From Allomyces macrogynus ATCC 38327 (Eukaryota > Blastocladiomycota > Blastocladiomycetes > Blastocladiales > Blastocladiaceae), in assembly GCA_000151295.1 (NCBI GenBank), contig GG745377.1:12885-76884 (forward strand): 64,000 nucleotides of DNA. Reading direction: 5' to 3'. Below are positions 32,863 to 43,991 of the stretch, in pieces. A program made the translations under genes and the position numbers. The notes beneath the pieces were generated by a model, which saw only the letters and a list, made by a program, of their open reading frames with translations, ran no database searches and was not told the origin of the DNA. Every line of letters starts with the position of its first letter. The stretch's first letter is position 1.

Positions 32863-33431
32863 TCACAGGTACGTCGACATGGGCGTGTACGCGCCGACCA
32901 TGGTCACGAGCACCTGCAGCAACGACCACAGGAACGGCGTCCACGTCGACATGCGGAACGCGCCGGCGTTGTACACGACGCCGAGGACGTAGCCTACCCA
33001 AAGCGCTCGTGAGTTAGGTTGTGTCGTCGCACATGCACTACCGGGCAAGCTTGTGATCATACCGAACACGATCCCAGACAGCGCGGCCATGATCCCCGCG
33101 GTCACGAGAAACAGGACTGGGATCAATATCGCGAGCTTGGTGCGGCGCGCAAAGACGAGGTAGCCCCATAAGCCGGCAGCGCCGTAGACGCCAGTGAAGA
33201 GGACGAGCGACCAGAGCAGCGTGAAGCGCAGGATATCTGGCGGGGTCGGATGGCCGTTCGTATCAGATTGGTGTCGGGCTGGAGCGACATGAACGTGAGC
33301 GTGCGCTTACCGTCGCGGTAATACATGTAGTATCCCTCGGACGGGCGGAACGGGTTATAGAGTGACGGCCATTTCGGGACTTGGTACCCGTCGGGCACGG
33401 AAAAAATGGGGGTCTCAAGCAGGTCTGACAT
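32863..33431 (-). CDS. TMEM170-family integral membrane protein
   Basis: Minus-strand exons 33431-33311, 33236-33063 and 33005-32863; total 438 nt, 145 residues. The cytosolic start MSDLLETPIFSVPDGYQVPK precedes hydrophobic segments FTLLWSLVLFTGVYGAAGLW, ILIPVLFLVTAGIMAALSGI, ALWVGYVLGVVYNAG and FLWSLLQVLVTMVGAY. The WSLV..VYGAAGLWGY and AGIMAALSG..ALWVGYVLGVVYNAGAFRMST blocks match the TMEM170 (Tmemb_170) family. In animals this family shapes ER sheets and the nuclear envelope; that role here is inferred. The second intron is 57 nt with no in-frame stop. Confidence 0.75.
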
Positions 33432-33675
33432 GGTGCTTGCTCGAAATCGATTGCTTGCGGTGCGTGAGATGGGTTGCAATAAGTCTGGAGCTGAAGATGT
33501 TACGTGTTGGACATGATTGATGTTGTCGCGGATGGAGCTGATGAACGGACGTGCACATTGGAATGAAGTCCGAGGTCAAAGTTTGTCGCCCTTTCTCATC
33601 TGCCGCAAAATCATCAAACAAATGTGCTGTTTCTTGCTTCATCAACATGCCCGGCTACTCGCCATCCCAACCACG

Positions 33676-35673
33676 CTACAGATACGCGACGCTGGCGACC
33701 TTGGCGCCATAATAATCGCGCGCCGTCCAGCGATCCTCTGGGTAAAACGCGGCCACGACTGACCGCGACCGGTACGCCCGCCCAGCGACATGCCGCAACG
33801 CATTCTGGCACGCGTACTTGTCCTCGAACACGACAAACACTTGCGCGAGCGCCGGCAAGTCGCCACCGTCGGGCATTTTCGGAATCACGACCGAGGCCAC
33901 TTGCCCGTACTTGCCGCACTCTTCGCGCACGTCGAGCGCCAAATCCTCGTAGTCGCGGGGCTGCCGCAAGTCCTCGACGGCGGCCATGTTGAGCAGCAGT
34001 AAGATCCGCGACAATTGCCCGATCCCGCCCGCGGCCATGTTCATGATCTGCGCGAGCAACGGCGGGACCGACGACGGTCCGCCGCCAATCGGCGTCGCGT
34101 TACTCCCCGTGGCCCCATCGCGGCGGCCCGACGACGCGCGCTGCACGACGAGTCGGCGATCACCAATCTCCATATTGTTGAGCCCCTCGATCGCCAAGTC
34201 GGCGACCGACGAATCGACAAACTCGCAGAACGCGTACCCCTTGGACTGCTGCCGCTCGTTATCCATGATCAGCGCAAACGTGCGCAGTTCGCCAAACGAC
34301 TTGAGCAACTCCTTGACTTGGTCCTCGGACAAGTGGTGCGGGATCCCGCCGACAAACAGTTTGTCGGGATTGTGCGGCGCCGGCGGCGGGCCCAAGCCGG
34401 GCGCGCCCATCGGGTCGCCGCCCTCGGGCGGGACATAGTCCTTGGGCCGCTTCACGCGCAGCGACATGGATTTGAACGGCACGCCGTCCAGGTAGAGCGC
34501 TTGCGTCGCGTCGGCCGGGTCGCGGAATTCGACAAAGGCAAACGCGCGATCGCCGCCAAACGACGCGGAGATGGCCGCGTTCGGGTGGCCGACCTTGCTG
34601 AGCTCGTGGTTGAAGTGGTCGAGGAGATCTTGCTGTAAACGGTGGAACAGGCATCCGCGTCAGTTTCGGGTTCGGGATGGAAGGCAAGGCCGCGCGCAAT
34701 CGTACCTCTTGCACGTCCATGGGCAAGTTGCCGACGTAGAGACGGCGCTGCTGGCGCAACGTTTGGAAACTCGGACCCGTCGTGACGGTTGCGCCTCCTG
34801 GCACCGAAAAGGTCGGCTTGGGCTTGTAGTCGTAGTGACCGAGCATGTGGCCGGGCGTCATCTTGGCCACGGCCTTGTGGCACGGGAGCAGGAACTGGCC
34901 TATGTTGTTGACGACGTTGGTCAGCCAAATGCACCCCCTCATCGCCCCACCACCGAAAACAGCGTACCCGTCTCCTTGGCCTGCGTCGCCGGCACCCCCT
35001 CCCACCCGGGCGGCGCGACATCCCACAACTGCAACTTGCGCGGCCGCTGGTCGAGCGGGACCGTCCCGCGCGGCGGGCTCGGGGAACTGTACCTCCCACC
35101 CGACCCGTACAGCCCACCGCCGAAACTGAACCCAAACCCTTTCGTGCGGCCGAGATCCGAGTTACTGCCACCACCGCGCTCGCGCGACCGGCCACGCGGT
35201 GCCGGGCGGTCATAATCGGACCGGCGCGACGACCGGCGATCACCACGGTCATACTCGTCGTACCGGTCGCGGTCACGGCGGTCATAGTCGCGCTCGCGGT
35301 CGCGGTCGCGGTCGCGGTCGGACCGGCGGTATTCGCGGTCGTCACGCGGTGGACGGTCGTCGCGCGGCTCAGCGCGCGGCTCGCGCGGGATTCGGTCGTC
35401 GCGGCCCATGCGCTCGGTGCCGCGGTCGCCCCGCTCGCGGTCGCGGTCGGAGCGCGAGGTACGGTACTCACGGTCGTCGCCGCGGTCGCCACGGTCACGG
35501 TCGGCGCGGGACGAGCGGTACTCGCGGTCGCGGCGGGAATCGTCGTCGTCGCGGCGCGCGCGTTTCGAGGCCGACGGCGAGTCGACGGCGGGCGAGTCGG
35601 CGGCGGCGCGCTTGTTGCTCCCGGAGGCGCCGCCGTAGTCGTACGAGAAGAGGTCGCCGTCGGATGGGTCCAT
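33676..35673 (-). CDS. U2AF large subunit (U2AF65-like splicing factor)
   Basis: Binds the polypyrimidine tract at 3' splice sites and recruits U2 snRNP. Minus-strand exons 35673-34968, 34899-34706 and 34632-33676; total 1857 nt, 618 residues. Order: a highly charged N-terminus rich in Arg-Asp/Arg-Glu dipeptides (35,600-35,200) in place of a classical RS domain; LQLWDVAPPGWEGV, the U2AF65 segment that contacts the small subunit; RRM1 (RRLYVGNLPMDVQE, RAFAFVEF); RRM2 (DKLFVGGIPHHLSEDQV, KGYAFCEF); a C-terminal U2AF-homology motif (LLLLNMAAVEDL, VFVVFEDKYACQNALRHVAGRAYRSR). The gene contains three introns' worth of context only at its own splice sites; no autoregulatory feature is visible. Confidence 0.94.
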
Positions 35674-36340
35674 GGTCGTCGCCGGAAGTAAGCGGAGGTG
35701 GCCGAGATTTGGTGGTTGGGCGAAGCTGGCAAGCGGGCAGCAGAGTTGAACAGGCGCGATCCACGGAGGCCGATCCGGGCGAGCGAGTGCGGCAAGTCGC
35801 GCGGTCTTGACGTTGGTGTGGTCGCCGTGGTGGCGTGGTCCTCGTCGTCGTCGTCGTCGAGCACGTCGTGGTCGGTGTCGTGGCGACCAGCAGAAGGTGA
35901 TCACGACAAAAGAGAGAATGCGTCAAGTGACCTCACGGCGTGGATTGTGTGGGGTTTCCGAGCCGCTTTCAAGTCAACTTCGAAATCCGTTTCTGCGCAT
36001 GCAATCCGGCTTCGATTCAATCAGCTTTCTGGCAGGAGCGCAGCTGCGTCTCACGGCTGTCTCGCGCTTCTTGTTGCCACGGCGACCAACCCGCGCCGAA
36101 GTCGCGCCCGATTCCAGTTTGCTCGCCCGTCACCAACTTCGCGCCCGTGTTGCCGCCAGCATTGTCAACGACCTGCTGCAAATTGAAGCGAAATTGGACC
36201 AGCGCTTGATTCCAAAGTATCATTAGACCCGCGCCGGAACCGCGACCTGCAAGTTTTCGACCAACCAGTCGCCAAGCACATCAATCGCCGCCCGTTGCCA
36301 ATAACGCCTTGATTATCACGCCTACGTCGGTCCCGCCACC
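35674..36340. promoter_or_regulatory. Bidirectional promoter region, U2AF / VPS45
   Basis: About 670 bp between divergent starts; open frames here carry no family motif and I treat them as chance. Confidence 0.6.
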
Positions 36341-38299
36341 ATGAACGTCGTGCAAGCCGCGCAGGGCTACATGGCCAAGATGGTCGGTGAGCCCGCCGGC
36401 ATGAAGGTCTTGCTGCTCGACCCGGACACGGTATTTACTCCAAGCCGAACATTCAACATTTCACGCGAGTCCTTCCAACCGGCACCGCTGCTGACCCATA
36501 CGCACAACATGTGCACCAGACCTCGACCGTGTCGAGCGTGTGCACGCAGTCCTTTTTGCTTGCCAAGGAAGTCTACCTCGTCGACCGCATCGGCAACAAG
36601 AACCGCGACAAGATGGCGCACTTGAAATGCGTGTGCTTTTGCCGCCCGACGCAAGAGTCGATTGCGCACATTATCGACGAGCTCAAGGCTCCAAAGTACG
36701 GCGAGTATTACCTCTGTACGTTCCGTTCATGACACCTCTCTGGCCCGTGGTCAGCGCACGATTGACGAATCCCCATTCGCGTCGCGCAGACTTCTCCAAC
36801 GTGCTCAAAAAGCTGCAAGTCGAGAAACTCGCCGAGGCTGACGAGCACGAGCTCGTGCGCGAAGTGCAAGAATGTTTCGCAGACTATCTTGCCATCAACT
36901 CGGATCTGTTCACGCTCGACATGGATTTACCCGCCTGGCCGCTCTATGCCGGCACGCTCGCCGACTGGGACGCGCGCGCATTGCAGCGCACCGTCGATGG
37001 GCTCGCCTCCGCGTGCCTGGCCCTCAAAAAGCGGCCCGTGATCCGGTACGCTGCAAGCAGCCCGCACGCCAAGCGGCTCGCGCACGAGCTGGGCTACCTG
37101 ATGCAGCAGGAGAAACCGCTGTTCGAGGCGCGCACGATGACCCCGGCGACGGTCCTGATCATCGACCGGCGCGCGGACCCGGTCACGCCGTTGCTCAACC
37201 AGTGGACCTACCAGGCGATGGTGCATGAAGTGCTCGGGATTCACCACGGGCTCGTCGACTTGTCGCTGGTCGATGGGATCCGGGACGATCTCAAGACGGT
37301 CGTGCTGGCAGCGCACGACGACCAGTTTTACGCGACCAACATGTACGCCAATTTCGGCGACTTGGGGGTCGCGATCAAGGCGTACCTCGCCGAGTACCAG
37401 CGGCGCACGCCCAATAAGGCCGCGCTCGAGTCGATTGCCGATATGAAGAAGTTCGTCGACGAGTACCCGGAAGTGCGCCGGCTCGCGGGGAACGTGTCGA
37501 AGCACGTTGCGCTGACGTCCGAGTTGTCCCGGATCGTCGATACCGAACGGCTCCTCGACGTGTCGGAAGTCGAGCAGAACGTGGCCTGTGCTGATACCTC
37601 GGCGCCGGCACTGCTCCGGTCCGACGAGGCCCTCGCCGAATCGGTCGCGGCCAAACTGCGCGACCCACTCGTTTCCGGCGAGTCCAAGTTCAAGCTCGCC
37701 GTCTTGTTCGCTTTGCACAACCCGCGTTCCCCGCACCTCGCGTCGTTCAAGCAACTTCTCGCCGACTCGGCCGTCTCGCCCATGAAACTCGACCTGATGG
37801 ACCGCGTCGTGCGGTACGCGACGACCGTCGGCCCCGCGTCCGCGGCGACCGGCACGTCGGCGACCACGGGGCTCGCGCAGTTTGGCAAGACGGTGATGCG
37901 CGGGCTCAAAGGCGTGGAAAACGTTTATACGCAGCACGTGCCGCCGCTGCACGGCGTGCTCGAGGCTTTGGTCCGCGGCAAACTCAAGGAGACGGCCTAC
38001 CCGTTCCTGGAGGGGACCGGCGCGTCGAACGGGTTCCCGGAGGGCGTGCGCGTGAATGACGTGATTGTGTTTATGGTCGGTGGGACCACGTTTGAGGAGG
38101 CGCGGTTCGTGCACCAGTTGAGCGCGTCGGTACCCGGCGTGCGCGTCGTGTTGGGTGGGAACACGGTGCATAACAGTCAGAGGTGCGTTTGGCCTGCGCC
38201 ATGGAAGGACGATGCAGAGGGTGGAACTGACGTTGGCAACGTTCGTGTAGTTTTTTGAAGCAAATCTACGACGCGTTTGCGCAACGCGTCGCGTCTTGA
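36341..38299 (+). CDS. VPS45: VPS45 Sec1/Munc18-family protein
   Basis: SM protein that regulates SNARE assembly (Tlg2/Pep12-type syntaxins) for Golgi-to-endosome traffic. Exons 36341-36430, 36520-36715, 36790-38182 and 38251-38299; total 1728 nt, 575 residues. Start MNVVQAAQGYMAKMV (CCACCATGA context) and the following blocks match VPS45 specifically: GMKVLLLDPDT, QSFLLAKEVYLVDRI, PTQESIAHIIDEL, KLAEADEHELVREVQ, the SM core PLLNQWTYQAMVHEVLGI, ESIADMKKFVDEYP, LKGVENVYTQHVPPLHG and IVFMVGGTTFEEA. The last exon encodes FLKQIYDAFAQRVAS. Its stop is 20 bp from the stop of the convergent HAD gene. Confidence 0.96.
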
Positions 38300-38319
38300 C
38301 GTCGGGGTATATATTCATA

Positions 38320-39392
38320 TCATGCGCGTGCCAAAAATCGATCAATTTCTGCCCACGAGCGCGCTCGGTAGAGACGACACGGCGCGTCGGCCAAGTGCAT
38401 GGCGCGGTCGACAGAGCAGGTGGTCGTGGCCAGGTCGATGAGCGTGATCCCGCACTCGTCAAACAGTTTGAGCAGCGACGACTTGATGGGATAAGCGGGC
38501 GCGAAGAGGATGCCGATATCGGCGCGCACTAATCATGAACGAAATCAGATCCTCGCGCATCGCGACATTCCAGCTCATTCAAAAACGTACACATGCATGG
38601 CACATCATTCAATGAATCGCCAATAAACACGGCCACGCCATCCTCGACCTCCTTCCCCACCAACCGCTCCTCGAACCGCCGCAATTTATCCGTGCCGTCC
38701 AACACCCCGCCCAGAATCCGGCCCGTCGTCCTCCCACTTACCACCTCGAGATCATTGCACACGACCTGCAACCTATCCACCTCGAGCGCGCCACGAATCA
38801 AGTCGACCGACCAATTCACACTGCAAATTGCGACCTCCCGCCCCATAGCGACCCACCGCGCCAGCACTTCCCGCACGCCCGGGTGCAACACCACCTCGGC
38901 GCCGTGCGCGCGCACGTCCCGCGGATCAAGGCCGGCAAAGTACCGCGCCTTTTCGAGCCGCGCGACTGATTGCGCTTCGGCGGGCCGGAGTTGAATGATG
39001 CGGGAACAGACGGCATGGATCGCACAGTCGCGCCGGGACTTGGCGACGGCCTCGGTTGTCGAATTGGCGGGATGCGAGCGCAGGCAGGCGTCGTAGTCGG
39101 CGAGGTACGCGTCGACTAGCGCCGACCAGGGGACGGCGGGCGCGGCGGCCGCGAGCTGCGCGGAACTCGCGGTGGGGAGCGCGGCGAGGTACGCGATCGA
39201 GTCGTCGGCCGTGAGCGTTTGGTCAAAGTCGATCCAGATCAGGTGGGGCCGGGAGTGGTGGGGAATCGAGTTGGGTTCGGCAGCGGGGTTGATGGCCGAG
39301 GTGGTGATGTTTGGCGAGTCCGCGGGGCACGTCGTGCAGGTGGGGTCAGCATCCCTCTTGCCGCGCGCGGAGGGCATTTCTTCTTGGGCCAT
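38320..39392 (-). CDS. HAD-superfamily phosphatase
   Basis: Minus-strand exons 39392-38591 and 38528-38320; total 1011 nt, 336 residues. Motif I is WIDFDQTLTADDS (DxDxT nucleophile). Motif II is the serine in AICSVNWSVDLI. A conserved lysine region follows (TDKLRRFEERLVGKE), and motif IV is VFIGDSLNDVPCM. The spliced continuation is LRADIGILFAPAYP, matching fungal HAD-like proteins of the small-molecule phosphatase type. The first 45 residues are low complexity with no clear targeting signal. Substrate is not deducible. Confidence 0.88.
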
Positions 39393-39671
39393 CTTCGTGT
39401 CGTCGTTGAAGAGGACCTACGAGACGGAGGACAGAGAGGGACCAGCAGCGACAAGGAGCAGGGACAGCGCCACAGAAGGATTGTTCACGGCTGGGGCGAT
39501 GACATGGAAGCGGGTTGCCTGGCACTGCCCAATGCGAGCGTGAGCGCGATGCAGGCTTGGAGCATGGGCAAAGTCTCGAAGGCAACCATCACGACGAGCT
39601 GCCGACTCCGTGCTGCAGACGCAGCTGCTGCAAGTGACAAGCGCGCCATCAAACTGCCAAGCTCCAGCACC

Positions 39672-41225
39672 ATGTCGCCCAGTGCCGCTGCCGGAAACGC
39701 GACGGCGACCGCGTCGCGAATCATTTCCGTGTTGCCGTCAGGTTGGTTCAGCCGCTGCTGCTATTGTAATAGCTGCGGCGAGGTCCAATCGTTGAACGCA
39801 ATTTGATGACTTGGGCGTGCCCGTCTGATAGCGACTGAGATTCTTTGCCTGCTGCCGGGGTTCGACAAGCTCCTTGTTGGCCGCAGCCACGAGTGCGACT
39901 ATCCGCGGTGCGTTCGCGACTGGCGGCTGGTCGAGCTGGCCATTTTCAGCTCGGTTGCCACTCCAGAGAGCTGACCCGCTCTCATCTGCCCGTGACCCAG
40001 GACGATCCGTGACCGGCCCATCTTGACTGGCCAGAAGACGACGTTCACGGTACCCTCTCTTCTCCACCGTCTGAAGTCCTCGTCACGGACAACTGACGCT
40101 GTCTTCGGTGCATTGCTCTCTAGACCTCAGCCGATGTGGACCGTCAAGTGAGCGAAGCGCTGTCGCAGGGCAGCTCGCTCTACACGCTCGACATTCCGCA
40201 GATCCAGCAGCTCAAGCCCGACATGATCTTGACGCAGGACATTTGCGATGTCTGCGCGATCGATCTTCAGGTCCGTCTCCATTTTCCAACGCTACCCGGC
40301 GGATTCCTGCGGCTGACGCTACCCATCCCGCTCTCCAGACGGTCCAACGCGTGGCCAAGGGCATGAAGCCGTCCCCTACTGTGCTCACGCTCAACCCAGC
40401 GTCGCTGCGCGACGTGCTCGTCAACATTGTCGAAGTCGGCGATGCCGTCGGTGCCTCCAAGGAAGCGCGCGCCATTTTCGAGGACCTGGTGCGCCGCGTC
40501 AAGGCCGCCGAGCAGTGGTCCTTGGCCAACGTCAAGCAGCGGCCCAACGTTGCGTTTATTGAGTGGGTGGACCCGGTTCGTTTCTGTTTCAGCGTGCCGT
40601 TTCCCTGGTCGATCCCGGCACTCATCTCTTGGCTGTGCAGATTTTCTACGGCGGCCACTGGACGCCCGAACTCATCGAGCTTGCCGGCGGGTACCACCCG
40701 CTCAACACGATCCTCAAGTCGTCGACCGACTCTCTCCCCGCGTCGCACTGGGTCAAGCAACCCGTCCCCACCGTGCCCGTCCGCACCATCACGCGCGGCG
40801 ACTGTGCGGCCACTTCGACCTACGCGACCGACTACACCAAGTCCTACCGGATCCAGCCCACGACGCTCGTCGCGACCCACCCCGAAATCTTGCTGATTGC
40901 GCCGTGCGGGCTCGACATTGACACGACCAAGCGCGAGCTGCGGCTGCTTCTGGACCGCGCCGACGCCTGGTGGTGGCAGCTGAACCCGCGTCCGAAACGC
41001 GTGATCTTGATGAATGGCAACCACCATTTCAACCGTCCGGGCCCGCGGCTCGTCGATGCGCTCGAGTTTGTGCAGGCGTTGCTGCACCGGCCGGATCTTC
41101 TGCCGCGGTTCGCGAGCAAGGAGTATACGGACAAGGACGGCGTCGGGTTCCCGTACGAGGAGCTGGATTTGGGGTATTGGTTTGACAAGGCGAATTTTGT
41201 GGGCAAGGCGCCCAAGCAGCCGTAA
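39672..41225 (+). CDS. BtuF/FepB-like substrate-binding-fold protein (helical-backbone metal/corrinoid receptor family)
   Basis: Six exons: 39672-39741, 39832-39907, 40001-40049, 40124-40270, 40339-40575 and 40641-41225; total 1164 nt, 387 residues. The spliced start RIISVLPSATEILCLLPGFDKLLVGRSHECDYP matches bacterial ABC-transporter receptors of the cobalamin/Fe-siderophore (BtuF) class. Further blocks are LKPDMILTQDICDVCAID, a linking helix (LRDVLVNIVEVGDAVG), IFYGGHWTPELIELAGGYHPLN and HPEILLIAPCGLDIDT. No secretion signal precedes the fold, and no permease or ATPase is nearby, so a soluble intracellular protein is likely. The C-terminal 100 residues (..GNHHFNRPGPRLVDALEF..) extend the fold. 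Ligand unknown; corrinoid, haem or metal complexes are the family precedent. Confidence 0.82.
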
Positions 41226-41460
41226 GTGTGCTGAACCGCGTGTCGGCCGTGCATGCGTGCGCTTGGCGCCCGCTGCTGCTCGAGATCAGAGTCCGCATTT
41301 GTTAACATATTTGGTTGTCACATCAATGCTTTGCGTTTGTTCTGAATCATTATCCCTTGACCTCCTTGCAGCTCGCAAATAACTCCACCAACACTGCCGT
41401 CGTCCGACTATACCCACGCTGGCGCGCTGCGGTACTTAGCGGTCCTTGACCATGGTCCGA

Positions 41461-43454
41461 TCAACGCTGGGCGGCGGGCACCAGCGTACCATTACGCCAA
41501 GCAATTTCGTTCATCTTCTCCTTATCAGTACTTGCCAGGTCGCGCAGTGCCAAATCGAGGACCTTGCTTGCCGACTCGTGTGGCATGGCTCGCCAAAACG
41601 CCACCAGCGTCTCTAGTATCATTTCCCAGCCAATGCTCAGGCCAGGCACGTCGTAGATCCACGCGACTACATCAGCGTTGGGAAACCCATGATTGAGTGA
41701 AATTGGGCCGGAAAAGGGCGGAGGGAAGGCCGCGACAATCATATTGAGCATGTCGCCTGAACCGAGCATGTATGCAGTTTCAATCGCATGGCCCCAGGCA
41801 TGATCTTCCATGCCATCGGCCCTGAGAAATGGGACCAGCAGTTGGTCAAGCAGGATCGTTGAGCACTCGGTATGGCCGGCACGACCGCACCACAACTTCA
41901 AGCAATTCTTGAATCCGATCCACGTCCGTACTTGACAGGTCGCGCAACGCCATGTCCAAGATCCTGTTGCCCGACGCGCGCGACACATTGCGCCAGTGCT
42001 CTTGCGCCACGTCCACGATTGTGCGCCAGTCAAGATTCAGGCCAGATATGGCTGTGCGAACCTGCGCGACCATATCAGAGTTGGTAAACCCATTGCGCCG
42101 CTCAAACGTGTCCTGGGCCTGCGAAGATGGTCGAACTGTGACAAGCATGTCAAACATGCGTGATCCGAGCGCGCAAGCAGCCTCCATAGCGACCGAATAG
42201 GCGTTGTGGTCAGCAGCGAGGGCGGGTGCGAGGCAATCGAATAGGCCCTCCACACTCAATGTGTCTGGCCATGGATGCAGCACCCAGTACTCCAGCACCT
42301 TGGCCGCCTAGCAAGTGCCAGTCAATGTCAATGCAAAGGCTGGGCACATTCTTGCGCACCCACCCAATCACATCAGCGCCAGCGAAGCCGTGCCATGGCA
42401 CAAAATCGACTTGGCCCAGCAAAGACTGCTGTGGGACTACTGGGAGAAGCGTGTCAAGCATGGCACAGTATCCAAGCCCACATACAAGCTCCATGGCGAT
42501 TGACCAGCCATTGTGGTCCAAAGCGGGTAAGGGAGCAAACCAATTGAACAGAATCTTTGCACACTCGACGTGGCCAGCAATTGATGCAGCACCCAGAGCA
42601 TGCCAGCACCTCAAACTGCAGCTGCCAAGAAATTGATCCATGGCTGCACAAGCTTGTTCTATCTGGCCACTGCTCACAGCAAGGACGAACCGCAACCATT
42701 TACGAGCCATCTGTTCTGCCAGTGATGAGTGAAAGTCGAGAAACTGTGCAAGCACAGAAAATGCACCAGGTGCATGCCCAATGAGCAGCAGCCACCCCCA
42801 ACAGATGACGCCGCACATGAGGGACCTCCACAAGTGCATAGCAAATTGCGGCTCCGTGGTTTGCAAAACAGGAAGAATTGCTGCGAGTGTACAGTCAAGG
42901 TTCCATAGAAGAATGAGGTCCCCCAACAGCTGGATCATAGGTGAGTGGGCAAAACTAAGAGAATCACACATGTGCAGATCAACAAGTGTGCTGGTAATGC
43001 ACTCAACAATTTGGAACAGACAATTGAGCAAAAATCACATTGCCAAAGACTCAGTCATCAAGGATAAGTCAGTGGCGACAGGTAAGAAGCAATGGAATAT
43101 CAACTTGAGCCAATCCAGTAGTTTTCAGTTTTTGAGATCCACGCCCATCTTAAGGACAAAGTGAGATTGGGGCTGCATCAGGATCAGCAGAGCGACCTGC
43201 TCTTGAACTGTGCACAGTACTTCATCAGGTGGCCAAAACAGAACATGCAACAGGAGATGGTGGATGGCATAAATGGGCTTGCCATGAAGCAGCTGATGGC
43301 GCTTAGGCACCTGTCGTCAGTCTGCTCAACCACCATTTCCATGACAAGGGTAGTCCAAATCGACAGTACTTGTGGAGCAGCAGCGGAAAGCGCGGGTCGC
43401 GCGCATAACGCTGGATGACAGGCCAGTCGGCATTAGAAAGGGCCCATTCGAAAT
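41461..43454 (-). pseudogene. Ankyrin-like repeat gene, decayed
   Basis: Reading 5' to 3' on the minus strand, coding-like protein sequence begins near 43,454 (ADWPVIQRYARDPRFPLLLH) and passes through several frames. It continues from about 43,031 as MIQLLGDLILLWNLDC..ARKWLRFVLAVSSGQIEQA with LGAASIAGHVECAKILFNW. Frame changes near 42,250 and 41,890 separate three related modules. Each has a GHxECxxxL start, an AMELVCGLG-like segment, and in two modules an ILDMALRDLSSTD-like end. The GHxEC/AASxxGH spacing suggests divergent ankyrin-type repeats. No intact ORF remains, so I call it a pseudogene; more introns than I can see is the alternative. Confidence 0.6.
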
Positions 43455-43991
43455 GGTGTGCAGCTGGCGGTTGCTGTCACTGACATGCATGCTGTGCTTG
43501 AAGTGCTGGTCATTCTTGTCAATGTGAGACTCTGGGGCGAGGTTGGCGCAGAATGCTGCCTATGCCCTTGAGGGCATACGCAAATGCAACAAGAACGACA
43601 AGCCACTATTGGAGTGATCGCTGTTCGCGATCGTCGGCCTTGTTGCTCAAGCGCTTCCACCACAACATTGTGCTCCGTGGATGGTGGGGGCAGCTGCTCG
43701 CACCAGCACAAAAAGAAAACGAACGCGAGATCGGTGTGAGACGTACAGTGCATCACGGCGCTGACACGTGTGTCCCGACACGTCTGTCACGGCGACTTTG
43801 CGCGGCTCCACCAACGCTGTCGACGACAACTTCCTCGCCGACAATCAATCGCACTGCCGAAGCTGCTGCAATCTGACCTCTTGCCGCAGGACCACACCCG
43901 GAACGCTCGCCACTTGCTGCACCGCAACCGCTCGCCGCCAATCTCCTGTTCCCGGCCTCTTTTCACCCACTACCCAAGCTCACTCGCCATC
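43455..43991. other. Upstream region of the Glo3-type ArfGAP
   Basis: No gene seen. The first part is less GC-rich, like the adjoining pseudogene. Confidence 0.55.

Noticed and set aside
36927..38462. 511-codon minus-strand open frame opposite VPS45
   Set aside because: VPS45 on the plus strand is unambiguous; the antisense frame has no family features.
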